A stretch of 64,000 nucleotides of DNA from Thermoguttaceae bacterium (GTDB lineage Bacteria; Planctomycetota; Planctomycetia; Pirellulales; Thermoguttaceae): contig JAFSMO010000068.1 of NCBI GenBank assembly GCA_017447865.1, forward strand, positions 1-64,000, in the 5' to 3' direction. The position numbers and the translations under genes were made by a program. Positions 37,801-46,800 of this stretch are shown here, one piece after another. A model generated the notes under the pieces. It had not been told where the DNA came from. It searched no databases and was given only the letters and a program-made list of their open reading frames with translations. Within the stretch, counting starts at the first letter, position 1. Each line of letters begins with the position of its first letter.

Positions 37801-38862
37801 ACCTTCCTGGGCCAGATCCTGCGTCAGGGGCACTTCGGCGTTCAGCTTTCGGCAGACGACTGGGCGCGCCTGAACACGTGGATCGACCTGAACTGCCCGT
37901 ACTACGGAAGCTGGGGCGAGTCGCGGAACTACGCCATCGCGCCACAGGTCAAGCACCAGTTCGAGCGCCGCAAGGCCCTGCGTCTGCTCTACACGGCCGC
38001 GACGGGCACGGACGCTGACGACCCGGTTGAATTCCCCGTGGCCCCTGCTCCGGGCGAGGCTCCGAAGCCGCCGCACAAAGACCACTTCGTCGACCGCACG
38101 CAGCCCACAGCCGCGCCGATCGCTCCGGGCTCAATTCCGGCCGAGTCGGTAGAAACGCTGGAAATCGTGCCCGGCGTGACGCTCAGTCTGGTCAAAGTCC
38201 CCGGCCAGTCGTGGAAGATCGGCCAGTTCGAGGTCACGAACGAGCAGTTTACGGCCTTCGACCCGAAACACGACTCGGGCATCGAGTACGGCGACTTCAT
38301 CCACTTCAGCCCGAACGAGGCGGGGTGGCTTTTGGCGCGCAAGCGTCAGCCGGTGGCCCGCGTCTCCATCGCCGAGGCCGAGGCATTCTGCGCGTGGCTC
38401 AGCGCCAAAATGGGCAGGAAATTCAGCCTTCCGACCGCCGACGAGTGGCGTTTCGCGGCTTTGGCCGGCAAAGCGGACGGCAAGGATTTCTGGTTCGGCG
38501 ACCTGAATGCCGACTACTCGCGCTTCGAAAACCTTTCGGACATTCAGAACCAGCTCATCAATCCACGCTCGTGGAAGGGCCGCATCGACGCGATCCCGCC
38601 GTGGCGCATCGCGGACGGAAACGTCAACGACCGCTGCCGCGTCAGCGCGCTGGTCGGAAGCTATAGTCCGAACCCCTGGGGCCTTTACGACGTACATGGT
38701 AATGTGGCGGAGTGGACCTCCAGCAAAACCCCCGCGGGTGAAAGCATCGTCCTGGGCGGCTCGTGGTACACGCCATCGCGGTACTCCGGCGTTCAGAGCG
38801 AGCGTCACTTCTCGGCGGGTCAGGAAACTTTCGACGTTGGTTTCCGCGTGAAATGTGAATGA
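34891..38862 (+). CDS. HzsA-related CxxCH protein fused to an FGE-sulfatase domain
   Basis: A 1323-residue secreted protein with a signal peptide to about residue 22 (SLAQE). Residues about 25-250 resemble a ThuA/GATase1-like domain. A helical linker runs to about 330. Residues about 340-1070 follow the HzsA-related pattern: beta-propeller-like WDxNPVxLPNGRILYLRWEY motifs and two haem sites, CTGCH at Cys841 and CTVCH at Cys899. Residues about 1085-1323 are a formylglycine-generating-enzyme/SUMF1 fold (KIGQFEVTNEQF, YDVHGNVAEWTSS, DVGFRVKCE). A 20-residue internal duplication lies near residues 365-405. HzsA is a hydrazine synthase subunit, but relatives are widespread in non-anammox planctomycetes with unknown roles. 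A periplasmic redox role is inferred. Confidence 0.75.
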   Translation: MKTRILSFIFVLFAASISLAQEGKTAGILLDQPAGRVPELESSFALEVSSQLNGVTVKPFFTQDADEKLQVAAAGDLPDTLWIHQGDEADAVGPLYSPEWTEALQKYTEGATAEKPRVVLLTGGAVRILKTMGYAEVSTPPLTVMNDRYQVGLIPIDGGQNALWNGLTSDRDIFWFTNAVYQAFDNCDIKPNEGTEVLLAGDVPGRPHTPLFVVKRGNCVFFVLPWYFSQLYDYAADQFRVNTEILLANLLKWEFTPENLEALTTRVHPNIVKLDTLMKGIASLRAMMAGYKEKTGAAYPNEETFLKKLGDLEGQFAQNPDALQSDEIPNQFEALKREIMLAHPDLNFDRLLFVKRRGSGLNLPQNYNSNCVLAKTIPAGLSLPRNSTSNSSLPKEGHGNSICELNLRTGEQRTLYTPPNDFWVGDLELHFDADRVLFSMPSPTVPGSRWRIWELPVSEAAAADQPAAEPKLMETVEADDVDNYDACYLPDGGLCFCSTACFTGVPCIGGSGHVCNLYRKAPDGKISQLTIEQDHDWNPVLLPNGRILYLRWEYSDLPHCFSRIMMHANPDGTNQTEYYGSGSYYPNTMFYARPIPGTSRFAAIISGHHEIPRVGDLVIFDPSKGRKEAEGAVQRIPGAGKPVQPIRLDFPIAQTWPKFSQPFPISETLFLTACQLNGGSPWSIYLVDTYDNMVEIARPEKDEAGNVYTFQEPTPIRKTERPPVRPDRTNWERSDCDVFIADIYYGQGLPNVPRGTVKALRLFTYEFAYQGMGAEPHSVGLDGPWDPKRVIGVVPVYPDGSASFRMPANTPVAFQALDAEGREIQLMRSWTTAMPGEQVSCTGCHEEQNSVVPTMPSPMASRKPPVDVVPEFGVDAGAFEKVRGFSFQHEIQPILEKHCTVCHDEDSKSEHKSEVSFRNGPPVPAFDSTSGYNTQSRFSPSYYNLRRYVRTPTKESQMPVLKPYEFHVESTFLGQILRQGHFGVQLSADDWARLNTWIDLNCPYYGSWGESRNYAIAPQVKHQFERRKALRLLYTAATGTDADDPVEFPVAPAPGEAPKPPHKDHFVDRTQPTAAPIAPGSIPAESVETLEIVPGVTLSLVKVPGQSWKIGQFEVTNEQFTAFDPKHDSGIEYGDFIHFSPNEAGWLLARKRQPVARVSIAEAEAFCAWLSAKMGRKFSLPTADEWRFAALAGKADGKDFWFGDLNADYSRFENLSDIQNQLINPRSWKGRIDAIPPWRIADGNVNDRCRVSALVGSYSPNPWGLYDVHGNVAEWTSSKTPAGESIVLGGSWYTPSRYSGVQSERHFSAGQETFDVGFRVKCE

Positions 38863-38982
38863 AAGTAAGTAATCCGAAGTCAGGAGCGGATTGGAAATGA
38901 TCTTCCATGAACCTCCTGATTTTAATGCAGCAAAGACTCATCAGCCTGACATCAGTTTCCATCTTTTTCAAAGGAATGAACC

Positions 38983-40206
38983 ATGGAACAGCCAAAACCA
39001 GAACCTTCAAAACCAACAGATTCCACGGTAATTATTCATCGTACCGGAAACGAACTGGAATATACAGCAATTCCCCTTGATCGAAACACCAATCTCCTCG
39101 CAGAAACGGCCAACGCATCTTCCATCAACTGTGGTGAGTCCGTGAAGAAGTTGGTCCATGAATATTTAGATCTGCTTAAATCGAAAACCATTTCCAATCC
39201 TGAGCCTCTTTCCATCGAATATGAACTCGGAAAAGGAAGCCAGGGCGTCGTGTACTACAGCAAATGCCACGGAAGTGACAGTTTTCAGCTCCCGGTAGCG
39301 CTGAAATTCTACTGTCCTGAAGGATTTGGAACAAAAGAAAAGTACGCGGAAACCATGAACTTTAACGCCAAAGTCGCTTCCGCTATTGCGCAGATTCAGC
39401 ACGACAGCCTTCTCTCCGTTCGTAACTGGTTCATGTTCAAAGACATTCGAGTGATGGAGATGGAGTGGATTGACGGTTACGATCTGGCGCGGCTCATGAA
39501 AAATTCGACGATTGATTGGATGCAAAAAAATCTTCCGGAAGATGAATTTGCCTTCCGGATGAACGTCGTCATTTCCCCCGGCAAACACCATCCCGCGCTC
39601 AAAACCGGCATCGCTCTGACGATTATTCGTCACTGCCTCGACGCACTTTCGGCCCTTCATGAGCACGGGATCGCTCACGGGGACATCAAACCGGCCAACA
39701 TTATGCTGAAAAGGACCGGCGGCGTTAAAATCATCGATTATGGTGCGACGATTTTCTATCAGGAAACCCCTCCTCCGGAAAATCTCTGCACGCCACTTTA
39801 TGCAGCTCCCGAAATTCTTCAGGATAGAAAAAAACGCCCCACCCCGCTGTCAGACCTGTCCAGTTTGGGTTACGTCCTGATTGAACTTCTTTCCGGGCAG
39901 ATCCCGTTTGAAATCTTCAAAAGTGACGGAACTCCCGTTACTTACGAAGACCTGGCGGACCAGAAAATTACCCTGATCCACCGCCTGAACGAAATCCTTC
40001 CCAATGACGTGCAACGAAATTCAAAACTGGTCAACTGCCTGACCCGGCTGATCCACCCCGATCTGAATTCCAGATTTCAATCTGCGAAAGAAGCAATCGT
40101 CAGTGAAGATGGAATCAGCGAGATCTACCGCAGCCTGGTAAAGGGTGATTTGGTCAGCGAGTACGACGAGGACATTAAATACTGGATCAGAAGTTTGAGA
40201 TTTTAA
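38983..40206 (+). CDS. Hanks-type serine/threonine protein kinase
   Basis: A 407-residue soluble protein, AAGGA before the ATG. The kinase domain covers about residues 75-370: glycine loop LGKGSQGVVY, Lys108 in VALKFY, catalytic loop HGIAHGDIKPANIM (Asp234), magnesium loop DYG instead of DFG, and the APE region as TPLYAAPEIL. HGD replaces HRD, so it belongs to the non-RD class. No membrane segment or PASTA domain is seen, so it is cytoplasmic. The N-terminal 70 residues are polar. It is AT-richer than its neighbours. Targets are unknown; the TolC-like gene follows after 114 nt. Confidence 0.9.
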   Translation: MEQPKPEPSKPTDSTVIIHRTGNELEYTAIPLDRNTNLLAETANASSINCGESVKKLVHEYLDLLKSKTISNPEPLSIEYELGKGSQGVVYYSKCHGSDSFQLPVALKFYCPEGFGTKEKYAETMNFNAKVASAIAQIQHDSLLSVRNWFMFKDIRVMEMEWIDGYDLARLMKNSTIDWMQKNLPEDEFAFRMNVVISPGKHHPALKTGIALTIIRHCLDALSALHEHGIAHGDIKPANIMLKRTGGVKIIDYGATIFYQETPPPENLCTPLYAAPEILQDRKKRPTPLSDLSSLGYVLIELLSGQIPFEIFKSDGTPVTYEDLADQKITLIHRLNEILPNDVQRNSKLVNCLTRLIHPDLNSRFQSAKEAIVSEDGISEIYRSLVKGDLVSEYDEDIKYWIRSLRF

Positions 40207-40320
40207 TGAGCCTCAATTAATTAAAAACCTTTAAAATTTGACGATTTTTCCTTTAGCTAAAACTTTACCTTTCCGATAGTGAATAAATAAACCCCAATTT
40301 ATTTACAGGGAGAAGTAAAA

Positions 40321-41601
40321 ATGTTTTCACTGCGAAAGGATTCGTCAGTCAGAGACATAATCGTTGGGATCATCAGCGCCGCGTTGGTCTGTTTCCTCGG
40401 AAATCAGACTTTCGGACAGGAGTCTGTAAATTCGCTGACTCTTGCGGAACTGGAACAGACCGCGCTGCTTAATAATCCGGCCATTCAGGCTTACGAACAG
40501 AAAATCAACGCCCTGAAGGGTTACTGGACTCAGGCCGGGCTTGGTCCCAATCCCGAAATTGGTTACGTCGGCGAGGAAATGAGCAGCGCGAATCCCGGCG
40601 GCCGGCAGGGATTTGAACTTTCTCAGGAAATTCTCGGCGGAAATCAGCTGTATCACGCCCAGCAGGTCGTCTGCCAGCAGATAGCAACGGCTCAGCAGGA
40701 GCTGGAAATTTCGAAGACGCGCGTCCTGACCGACGTCCGCGTCGCGGCCTACGAGTACCTCGCGATCCAGAATAAACTCTTCCATCTTCGCGAGATTCTG
40801 AAAAATGACCAGCAAATGAGCGCCAGCCTGGAAACCAGTTACAAAAACGGGAACGCCTCCCGGCTGGATTACGTCAACTCACGTATTGCAGCCCGGAAGT
40901 CGGAGCAGCAGCTTTGCGCCGCCCAAAACGAACTGGATGCCGCGTGGGACCGCCTCGTGTGCCTCATCGGCCAGCCGCAGCTCGAACCGCAAATACTTAA
41001 AGCCGATCTGAACCAGACGGCCGAGCAGAAATCCTGGGAATCCTACGCGCATAACCTGATTCTTTCCAGCCCGGAAGTGGTTCGTGCCGAGGCCAAAGTC
41101 GCGGAGGCCCAGAAAAAGGTCAACTACGAAAACTCGAAGAACAGCCAGAACTTCACGGTTTCCGGCGCGGTCATGTACAACACGGAGGAGCACGTGATCG
41201 AAGGTTCCGTCGGAGTGAGCATGCCGCTGCGGATCCGTGACCGGAACCAGGGCAATATTTCCGCCGCGTGCAGCGAAGTCATTCAGGCTCAGAAGGATCT
41301 GGAGCGGGTGAAGCTGAATATTCAGCACCGCCTGGCGGACGTTTACCGGGAATACGCCACCGCGTGCGAAGACCTCGCGATGTACCGTGAATCGCTGCTT
41401 CCCGAGGCGGCCGAGGCGCTGGAACTGGCCAAAAAAGCCTACGAGAATCAGGAAACCAGCATGCTGGACCTCATTTCCGCGCAAAAGACCTACAGAGAAA
41501 CCAATATTGAATACTACGACGCGCTGTGCAAGTACTGGACCTCGCTGACCCTTCTGGAAGGAAAACTGCTCGACGGGTCGCTGGAGGATTCGTCCTTATA
41601 A
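40321..41601 (+). CDS. TolC-family outer membrane efflux protein (CzcC/CusC-like)
   Basis: A 426-residue protein, GGGAG eight nt before the ATG. A signal peptide (to about residue 32, TFGQES) is followed by two outer-membrane-efflux repeats of long helices, starting SLTLAELEQTALLNNPAIQAYEQKI and, in the second half, SPEVVRAEAKVAEAQKKV. GLGPNPEIGYVGEE is typical of CzcC-type members. It would form the trimeric outer-membrane duct of a metal or drug exporter. No RND pump or adaptor is adjacent, so it is an orphan subunit. The stop codon is part of a 20-bp hairpin. Confidence 0.9.
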   Translation: MFSLRKDSSVRDIIVGIISAALVCFLGNQTFGQESVNSLTLAELEQTALLNNPAIQAYEQKINALKGYWTQAGLGPNPEIGYVGEEMSSANPGGRQGFELSQEILGGNQLYHAQQVVCQQIATAQQELEISKTRVLTDVRVAAYEYLAIQNKLFHLREILKNDQQMSASLETSYKNGNASRLDYVNSRIAARKSEQQLCAAQNELDAAWDRLVCLIGQPQLEPQILKADLNQTAEQKSWESYAHNLILSSPEVVRAEAKVAEAQKKVNYENSKNSQNFTVSGAVMYNTEEHVIEGSVGVSMPLRIRDRNQGNISAACSEVIQAQKDLERVKLNIQHRLADVYREYATACEDLAMYRESLLPEAAEALELAKKAYENQETSMLDLISAQKTYRETNIEYYDALCKYWTSLTLLEGKLLDGSLEDSSL

Positions 41602-41650
41602 TGAAGAAGTCCGTGGTCAGCCGCAACACCGACCACGGACTTCTTCATTA
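41599..41650. terminator. Perfect 20-bp hairpin overlapping the TolC stop
   Basis: TAATGAAGAAGTCCGTGGTC (41599-41618) pairs perfectly with 41631-41650 around a 12-nt loop. It includes the TolC stop codon and ends 10 nt before the convergent DUF1559 stop. There is no T-run, but the strength of the stem suggests a shared 3'-end or terminator. Confidence 0.6.
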
Positions 41651-41660
41651 AATCTTAAAA

Positions 41661-42632
41661 CTAATTCGGAATCGTCACGACCTGACCGTCGCGGCGGTTT
41701 CCGAGGTGTTCATGCACCTCAATGTCTATGCTGTACGAGATTCTTTGCACAGAAGCATCGCACATGACCATTCCAAAGGAACCGGCGTGGCAGGCTCCGA
41801 AGAGGAAGTGCGAATCGTACCCCGCGCGGTCCTGACGGGGCAAACCACCGCTCTGGTCACGGGCACACGTCCGGCTGTTATCGTCGTCGAACCCGGAATA
41901 GCAGCCCAAATCGTCGCCGGAAACGCTCACTTCGTAGCACGAAGCGTTGATCCCCTTCTCACCGACCAGGTACGTATTGGTCGTTCCGTCACGAATGTCT
42001 CCCATGCGGGTCTGGCTCATCGAATACATGATCCCCGTGATTACGGCCGAATCGTCCGTGGGCTTGAACGTTCCGTTGGCCACCGCGCTGTATGACGAGG
42101 TGCGCTGGTACGTCTGCGGGTAAGAAAAATCACCCATGCAGGACGCATAATCCGACTTGGCGCGTTCGGTGATGTTCGTGCTATAGTTGCTGGCCGTTCC
42201 GCTCGTACTGGGGTAATTTTTCGGCGAACGGCGCGACGGGCAGTAAAGAAATGAGAGCGGCGTCTGGACCATTACGTCCGCCTGGTTTTTGCTCATCGTC
42301 TCAATGGAACCATCCGCCATGATGTTGTAAAGCGCGGTCTGTTCCATGTACGGGAGGAGCTGGTACTCCCAGCTTCCCGGCTGCTTTGGCCCTGCTCCGA
42401 GGTCCGCGTCCCCGACCCAGTAGCATCCCCAGCCTGCGCTCGGGAAAAACTGCATGGCGGTTTCATGATTCATCGTGGCAAGCCCGATCTGCTTCAGATT
42501 GTTCGAGCACTGCATTTGACGCGCAGCCTCACGAGCCTGCTGAACGGCGGGCAAAAGCAGACCGACCAGCATCCCGATGATCGCGATGACGACGAGCAGC
42601 TCGACGAGTGTAAACGCGGAGGTTTTACGCAT
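41661..42632 (-). CDS. DUF1559 prepilin-like protein with altered H-X9-DG motif
   Basis: A 323-residue protein. The ATG at 42632 follows AAAGGAT and opens directly into the pilin-type leader ([19 protein letters not shown]). It is 13 residues shorter than the longest frame. The family start [20 protein letters not shown] follows. The C-terminal motif reads [12 protein letters not shown], that is, D-A where the family has D-G. The domain layout matches the paralogue at 17139-18122. It is probably exported and processed as a pseudopilin-like surface protein. It has a good TTGACA/TACAAT promoter at 42701-42728. Confidence 0.92.
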   Translation of the reverse strand: MRKTSAFTLVELLVVIAIIGMLVGLLLPAVQQAREAARQMQCSNNLKQIGLATMNHETAMQFFPSAGWGCYWVGDADLGAGPKQPGSWEYQLLPYMEQTALYNIMADGSIETMSKNQADVMVQTPLSFLYCPSRRSPKNYPSTSGTASNYSTNITERAKSDYASCMGDFSYPQTYQRTSSYSAVANGTFKPTDDSAVITGIMYSMSQTRMGDIRDGTTNTYLVGEKGINASCYEVSVSGDDLGCYSGFDDDNSRTCARDQSGGLPRQDRAGYDSHFLFGACHAGSFGMVMCDASVQRISYSIDIEVHEHLGNRRDGQVVTIPN

Positions 42633-42700
42633 TTCAGGATCCTTTCCAAAAACGGACGATGGGGAAGGCACGGAAATCTTATTCCCCCAAATCTTAATTT

Positions 42701-42728
42701 ATTGTAAACCGAACCGTCGATTTGTCAA
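42701..42728 (-). promoter_or_regulatory. Sigma70-like promoter for the second DUF1559 gene
   Basis: On the minus strand a perfect TTGACA (42723-42728) and TACAAT (42701-42706) are 16 bp apart. Confidence 0.65.
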
Positions 42729-42763
42729 GACAAAAATTTAAAAAAACGCAGAAATCTTTCAAA

Positions 42764-42819
42764 AAAAATTAAACCCCCGGGACGGAACATGGCGCAAGGC
42801 GCTTTTGGTGCCGTCCCGG
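42764..42819 (-). terminator. Terminator after the methyltransferase gene
   Basis: CCGGGACGG (42777-42785) pairs with CCGTCCCGG (42811-42819), with an inner GCGC/GCGC stem. On the minus strand it is followed by TTTAATTTTTTTT. It ends the gene that stops at 42858. Confidence 0.75.
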
Positions 42820-42857
42820 TGATCTCTTCGAAGAAAAACCTCAACGAAATACGCTGC

Positions 42858-43706
42858 TCACATGCAGAACTCCATGACGCGGCTCAGCACGTCGTAGCCG
42901 TCGAGTTTCAGGCAGTCCTGCAGGCAGACCAGCGCGTCGTGGCCTTCCGGCAGAAGCTCGTACTTGCGGCGGACGGAGCCGATGCAGAAGTCCATCCCGA
43001 GCGGGTTGGTCAGCGTAAGGAACGCGCTTTCCAGCGGCGTTTTGACCAGCTCGCCATTGGAGCGGCGCGGCGGGAGCATGACCGTGAAATTGCTCAAACC
43101 GACCGAGGCGTGGAAACCGTTGAACGCCGGATCGTCGTGCATCATTTGCATCGTCTTGTACAGACGGGCGAAATTCCCCTCCGTGTCGGTCCCGATCGGC
43201 GCGACGCCGGGGTCGAAAATGCAGTCCGTGGTCGGGATCCCGGCCTCGTGCGCCTTTTCCAGCATGTAGCGGGCGGCGTCGTACGTTTCCTCGGCCGTGT
43301 GGCACGGAATGTCCTCGCCGTTGACGCGGCTTTCCGTCACGAGCAGGATCGGCCGGAACGGGCAGATTTTGTAAAGCTCGAACATTTCGGTCCGCAGCGG
43401 CGAAATCGAGTTCAGGATCGGCATTCCGCGCGACGAGTCGTAAACTTTCAGCGCCGCCTCGGCCATCGCCATGTCCGGCGTGTCGATCGAAATGGGGAGC
43501 GAAACGGCCGACTGCACGAGCTGGACCATTTCCGCGAGAAATTCGGCGCTGCGCACGCCAACGTTCACGTCGATGTACGCCGACTTTTCGGCCTGAAACT
43601 GCGCCAGGGCGCGGATCCCGTCCAGATCGTTCGCGTCAAAAAGTGCCTGTGTGGACGGCACGGAATCATTAATGGACTCACCGATGAGAGAAAAATTCGG
43701 AATCAT
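42858..43706 (-). CDS. Pterin-binding (methyltetrahydrofolate) methyltransferase
   Basis: A 282-residue TIM-barrel protein, GAGGAG six nt before the ATG. It opens with LIGESINDS and has AYIDVNVG, SIDTPDMAMAEAAL, PILNSISP and FDPGVAPIGTD, all features of the pterin-binding domain found in MetH, AcsE and MtrH. Length matches stand-alone methyltetrahydrofolate:corrinoid methyltransferases. It would move a methyl group between tetrahydrofolate and a corrinoid protein. No corrinoid protein or activase lies nearby, so whether it works in methionine synthesis or C1 metabolism is open. A terminator follows at 42764-42819. Confidence 0.85.
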   Translation of the reverse strand: MIPNFSLIGESINDSVPSTQALFDANDLDGIRALAQFQAEKSAYIDVNVGVRSAEFLAEMVQLVQSAVSLPISIDTPDMAMAEAALKVYDSSRGMPILNSISPLRTEMFELYKICPFRPILLVTESRVNGEDIPCHTAEETYDAARYMLEKAHEAGIPTTDCIFDPGVAPIGTDTEGNFARLYKTMQMMHDDPAFNGFHASVGLSNFTVMLPPRRSNGELVKTPLESAFLTLTNPLGMDFCIGSVRRKYELLPEGHDALVCLQDCLKLDGYDVLSRVMEFCM

Positions 43707-43720
43707 AAAATCTCCTCAAA

Positions 43721-43829
43721 AACGAATGAAAAGTGAATGGGTTGATGTAAACTCAAGCGGTGAAGAACGAATGCAAGAGGTGAACTCTTTCCCCTCATTA
43801 TTCGTTATTCGTTCTTCATTATTCGTTGA
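43721..43829. repeat. Degenerate heptamer-arm element (CGTTATT right arm)
   Basis: The right arm (43794-43829: CATTATT-CGTTATT-CGTTCTT-CATTATT-CGTTG) is well kept and ends 6 nt from the stop of the HzsA-like gene. The left arm (43721-43740, ACGAATGAAAAGTGAATGG) is eroded. The core retains GAGGTGAACTCTTTCCC, as in the 24412 element. Confidence 0.7.
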
Positions 43830-43835
43830 AAAAAA

Positions 43836-46800
43836 CTAGTGTTCAAGGTCCCAGTATTTGCGGTCGGTTTCGTAAGGATCGATCGGGTCGCCTTCTTTGT
43901 AGTCGGGCGGAAGGACGCCGTAGCGGACCATTTCCCGCGTGTACCACGGATTCGGGTGGAACGGTTTCAGGCTGAAGTGCGTCCGTTCGTCTGTGATGTA
44001 CTTCTGCGCGCGCTTGATACAGGCCAGGATGATCTGGTAGTCCGGGTCATTTGTGTCCTTGAAAATGATTTCGGGGACCCATTTCCCGTTTTCGTCCTGA
44101 CGTTTGCAGCGCTGGAACCCTCCCGCCTCAGCCGCCAGCGGGCAGCGGATGAAGTTCGACTTTTCCGGGAAGGAAAGGTTGAACGCCCACTGACTGCTGT
44201 ACTTCACCGAACCGCGGGAAATGGAGCGTGGAAGCGCGCGGGCACGCTGCTGATCGTCCCATTTGTGGCACTCGACGCACCGGCGGTTGAACATTTCGAC
44301 CATAGTCTTGAGCTCCGGCCAGTCCACGTCCGGGTCCGGGATCCGCCCGTAATCCAGGTTTCGCTCAAGATTGTACGGCGAGTAGCCCCAGACGAACGAC
44401 CCGCAGGCGTCCGCGGCGTACGTTCCGGCATAGTTCGCGCCCACGTTGAGCCAGTACTGCACGGTCTTGAGTTCCTCCGACGTCATGTTGACGCGCCGGT
44501 TCCCGTCTTGATCCGGGTGGCCGCTTTCCATGACCTGGAAGAGCGTACTCGCCTGGCTTCCGATCTCGTACGGCTCGAAATTACTCATCGGGCGGTTCCG
44601 ATTATCGCCGAGCATCTTGCGGTTACTTAATGCTCCGTACGAGTTGACGAAAACACTCGTGCGCAGGTCGGAATCCAGGTTCAGCCCGCCATCGCGCCGC
44701 GATTCGTTGTGGCACTCGAGGCAGTTCTTGTTCAAAATCGGCACGATGTCGCGGAAATAGTCGAAAACGTCCGGGATCCCGGCGATTTTTTCGGGCTTGG
44801 CCGGCGGCGTTTTCATGGCGTTCATGAGCTGGAGCCGGTCCTCCGCAGTCGGCGTCATGGTGCGGTCTTCGTGGCAGCCGATGCAAATATTCACCTCGCC
44901 CGGCATCAGGCTCGTGAAACTGTGCATCCGCTTGACCGCGTTTCCTTTTTCGTCGAGCGCGATGAAGTAAATCGCCCGTTTGGCCGGCAGTTCCATGTAG
45001 GCCGAGCCGTCCGGATTGACCGGCACGCGGCCCAGAATGCGCGGGATCGCGAACGTTCCGCCGCTCGAAACGCTCATCATCCCTCCGTTGTAGTGGACCG
45101 GGATCGGCGTCGCTTCCAGAACCAGCAGTTCCTTGACCGTCCCCTTCGGAAGGTCCTTCATTTTGCGTCCCTCGTAAAGGTTTGCCATCGCGAAGACGCC
45201 GGTTTTCTGCGTCGGGTCGGTCGTGTCGGCGATGATCTCCTCGCGCGGACGCTTGATGATCGGCTGAACGTCCGAGCACCAGCGGAACGGCTGCTCCTCG
45301 GCCGTCGGGAGCGTGTAGAGCACCTGCTCGCGCCCTTCTTCATCCAGCACGACGATGGAAGCCCGCCGCACGCAAAGGAACGCCCGCTCGCCAAACGCCC
45401 AGGAGTCCGCGTGCTCGTTTCGCAGCGAAATCGGCCGCGTCGCGTTCGGATCGTCCGGCCCGTTTTTCGGGTCCACGAGCGTGATGGTGCCGTAATGCTC
45501 GCGCATCCCGTGACCGGGCGAGAACGTCGCGCAGACTTCGTACCGGTTGGGGTCTTTCGAAGCGACGGCGTTTTCGGACGGTGCGCTTTCTGCCGCGCCT
45601 TCGGTCGCACGTCTGTAAATCGGTTTCGCTCCGAGCATGCAGATCCCCGGCGCCTGGTTTCCGTAAAACGCCTGATGCTTCGTCCCGTCCGGATTCGTCG
45701 TCCAGAGGTGGTGGTAGTGCACCTGCGAGCGGTCCACGTACTCCCAGCGCATGTACAAAATCTGGCCGTTCGGCATCACCCACGGCGTGTTTTCCTGCTC
45801 CGGGTTGGCCGAGATCGAGTGAATATTCTCCCCGTTCGGCCCGCAGCGGTGGAGGTTGGCCACGCCCGTGAGCCAGCACTGGACCCAGCGTTTCGCGCGG
45901 CTCGACGGGAACACGATGTCGCCGTTCGGCAGGTAGCACGGCTCAATGTCGTCCCAGTCCCCGGAGGTGATCTGGCGCAGGCCCGTCCCGTCGAGGTTGA
46001 TCTCGTACAAATTGTAGTGCTTCGTCCCGGCTTTCAGGTATGAAAAAATGCACTTCTGCGCGTCGTAATGGACCTGGGGGTCACGAATATTGCCGTGCGG
46101 GTCCTCGAAAAGCGTGCGGACCTCGCCCGAGTCGAGATTCAGGATCCTCAGCGCGCCGCCGCCCCCCAGCGGGAACGGGAAATTATTCGTCTCGCACGCG
46201 TAGTAGCCGAAATTGGCGTACCAGTGCCCGTCGTAGCTCGCCTCGCGCTCGGCAAAGAGGATTTCGTGCACTTCCTCCATGGGTCCGCCGGGAGCGCGGA
46301 ACTTTTTGAGCAGATCCTCGACCGGATCGGGCGGGAGCGGCTCGTCCTTCTCGCGAAGCGCCAGGTAGTCCCAAATCGCCCAGCTCCCGTCGAACAGGCG
46401 TATCTTAATGACGTTTTTGCCCTTTTTCACCAGCCCGGCCGGGATCGTGATGCTCATATTTTCGGGCCAGCCGCGCTCGCGCTCCTGATTCCACTTCGGA
46501 AATCCTGGAGGCCCCGGCACGACGCGCTTCGGTTCCAGGACCGTCCCGTTGACCGTCAGCTCGACCTGAGAAGGCTCCGTCGGATGGCCGTAGCACGTCG
46601 CCACGATGAAATAGAGCGGCACGTCGTAGTCCTTCTGCGCGTCAAACTCGATCATCGAGTAAAACGAATGGCCGGCGGCGTGCCACTCCCGCGTCGAATT
46701 ATGCCACCGGTACCAGTCTCTCGGCCGGCTTTGCCCTACGACGTAATACGCGATCGGCTCGTCTTTTTCGAAATAATCTTCCCACTTGATCCCCTTGCGG

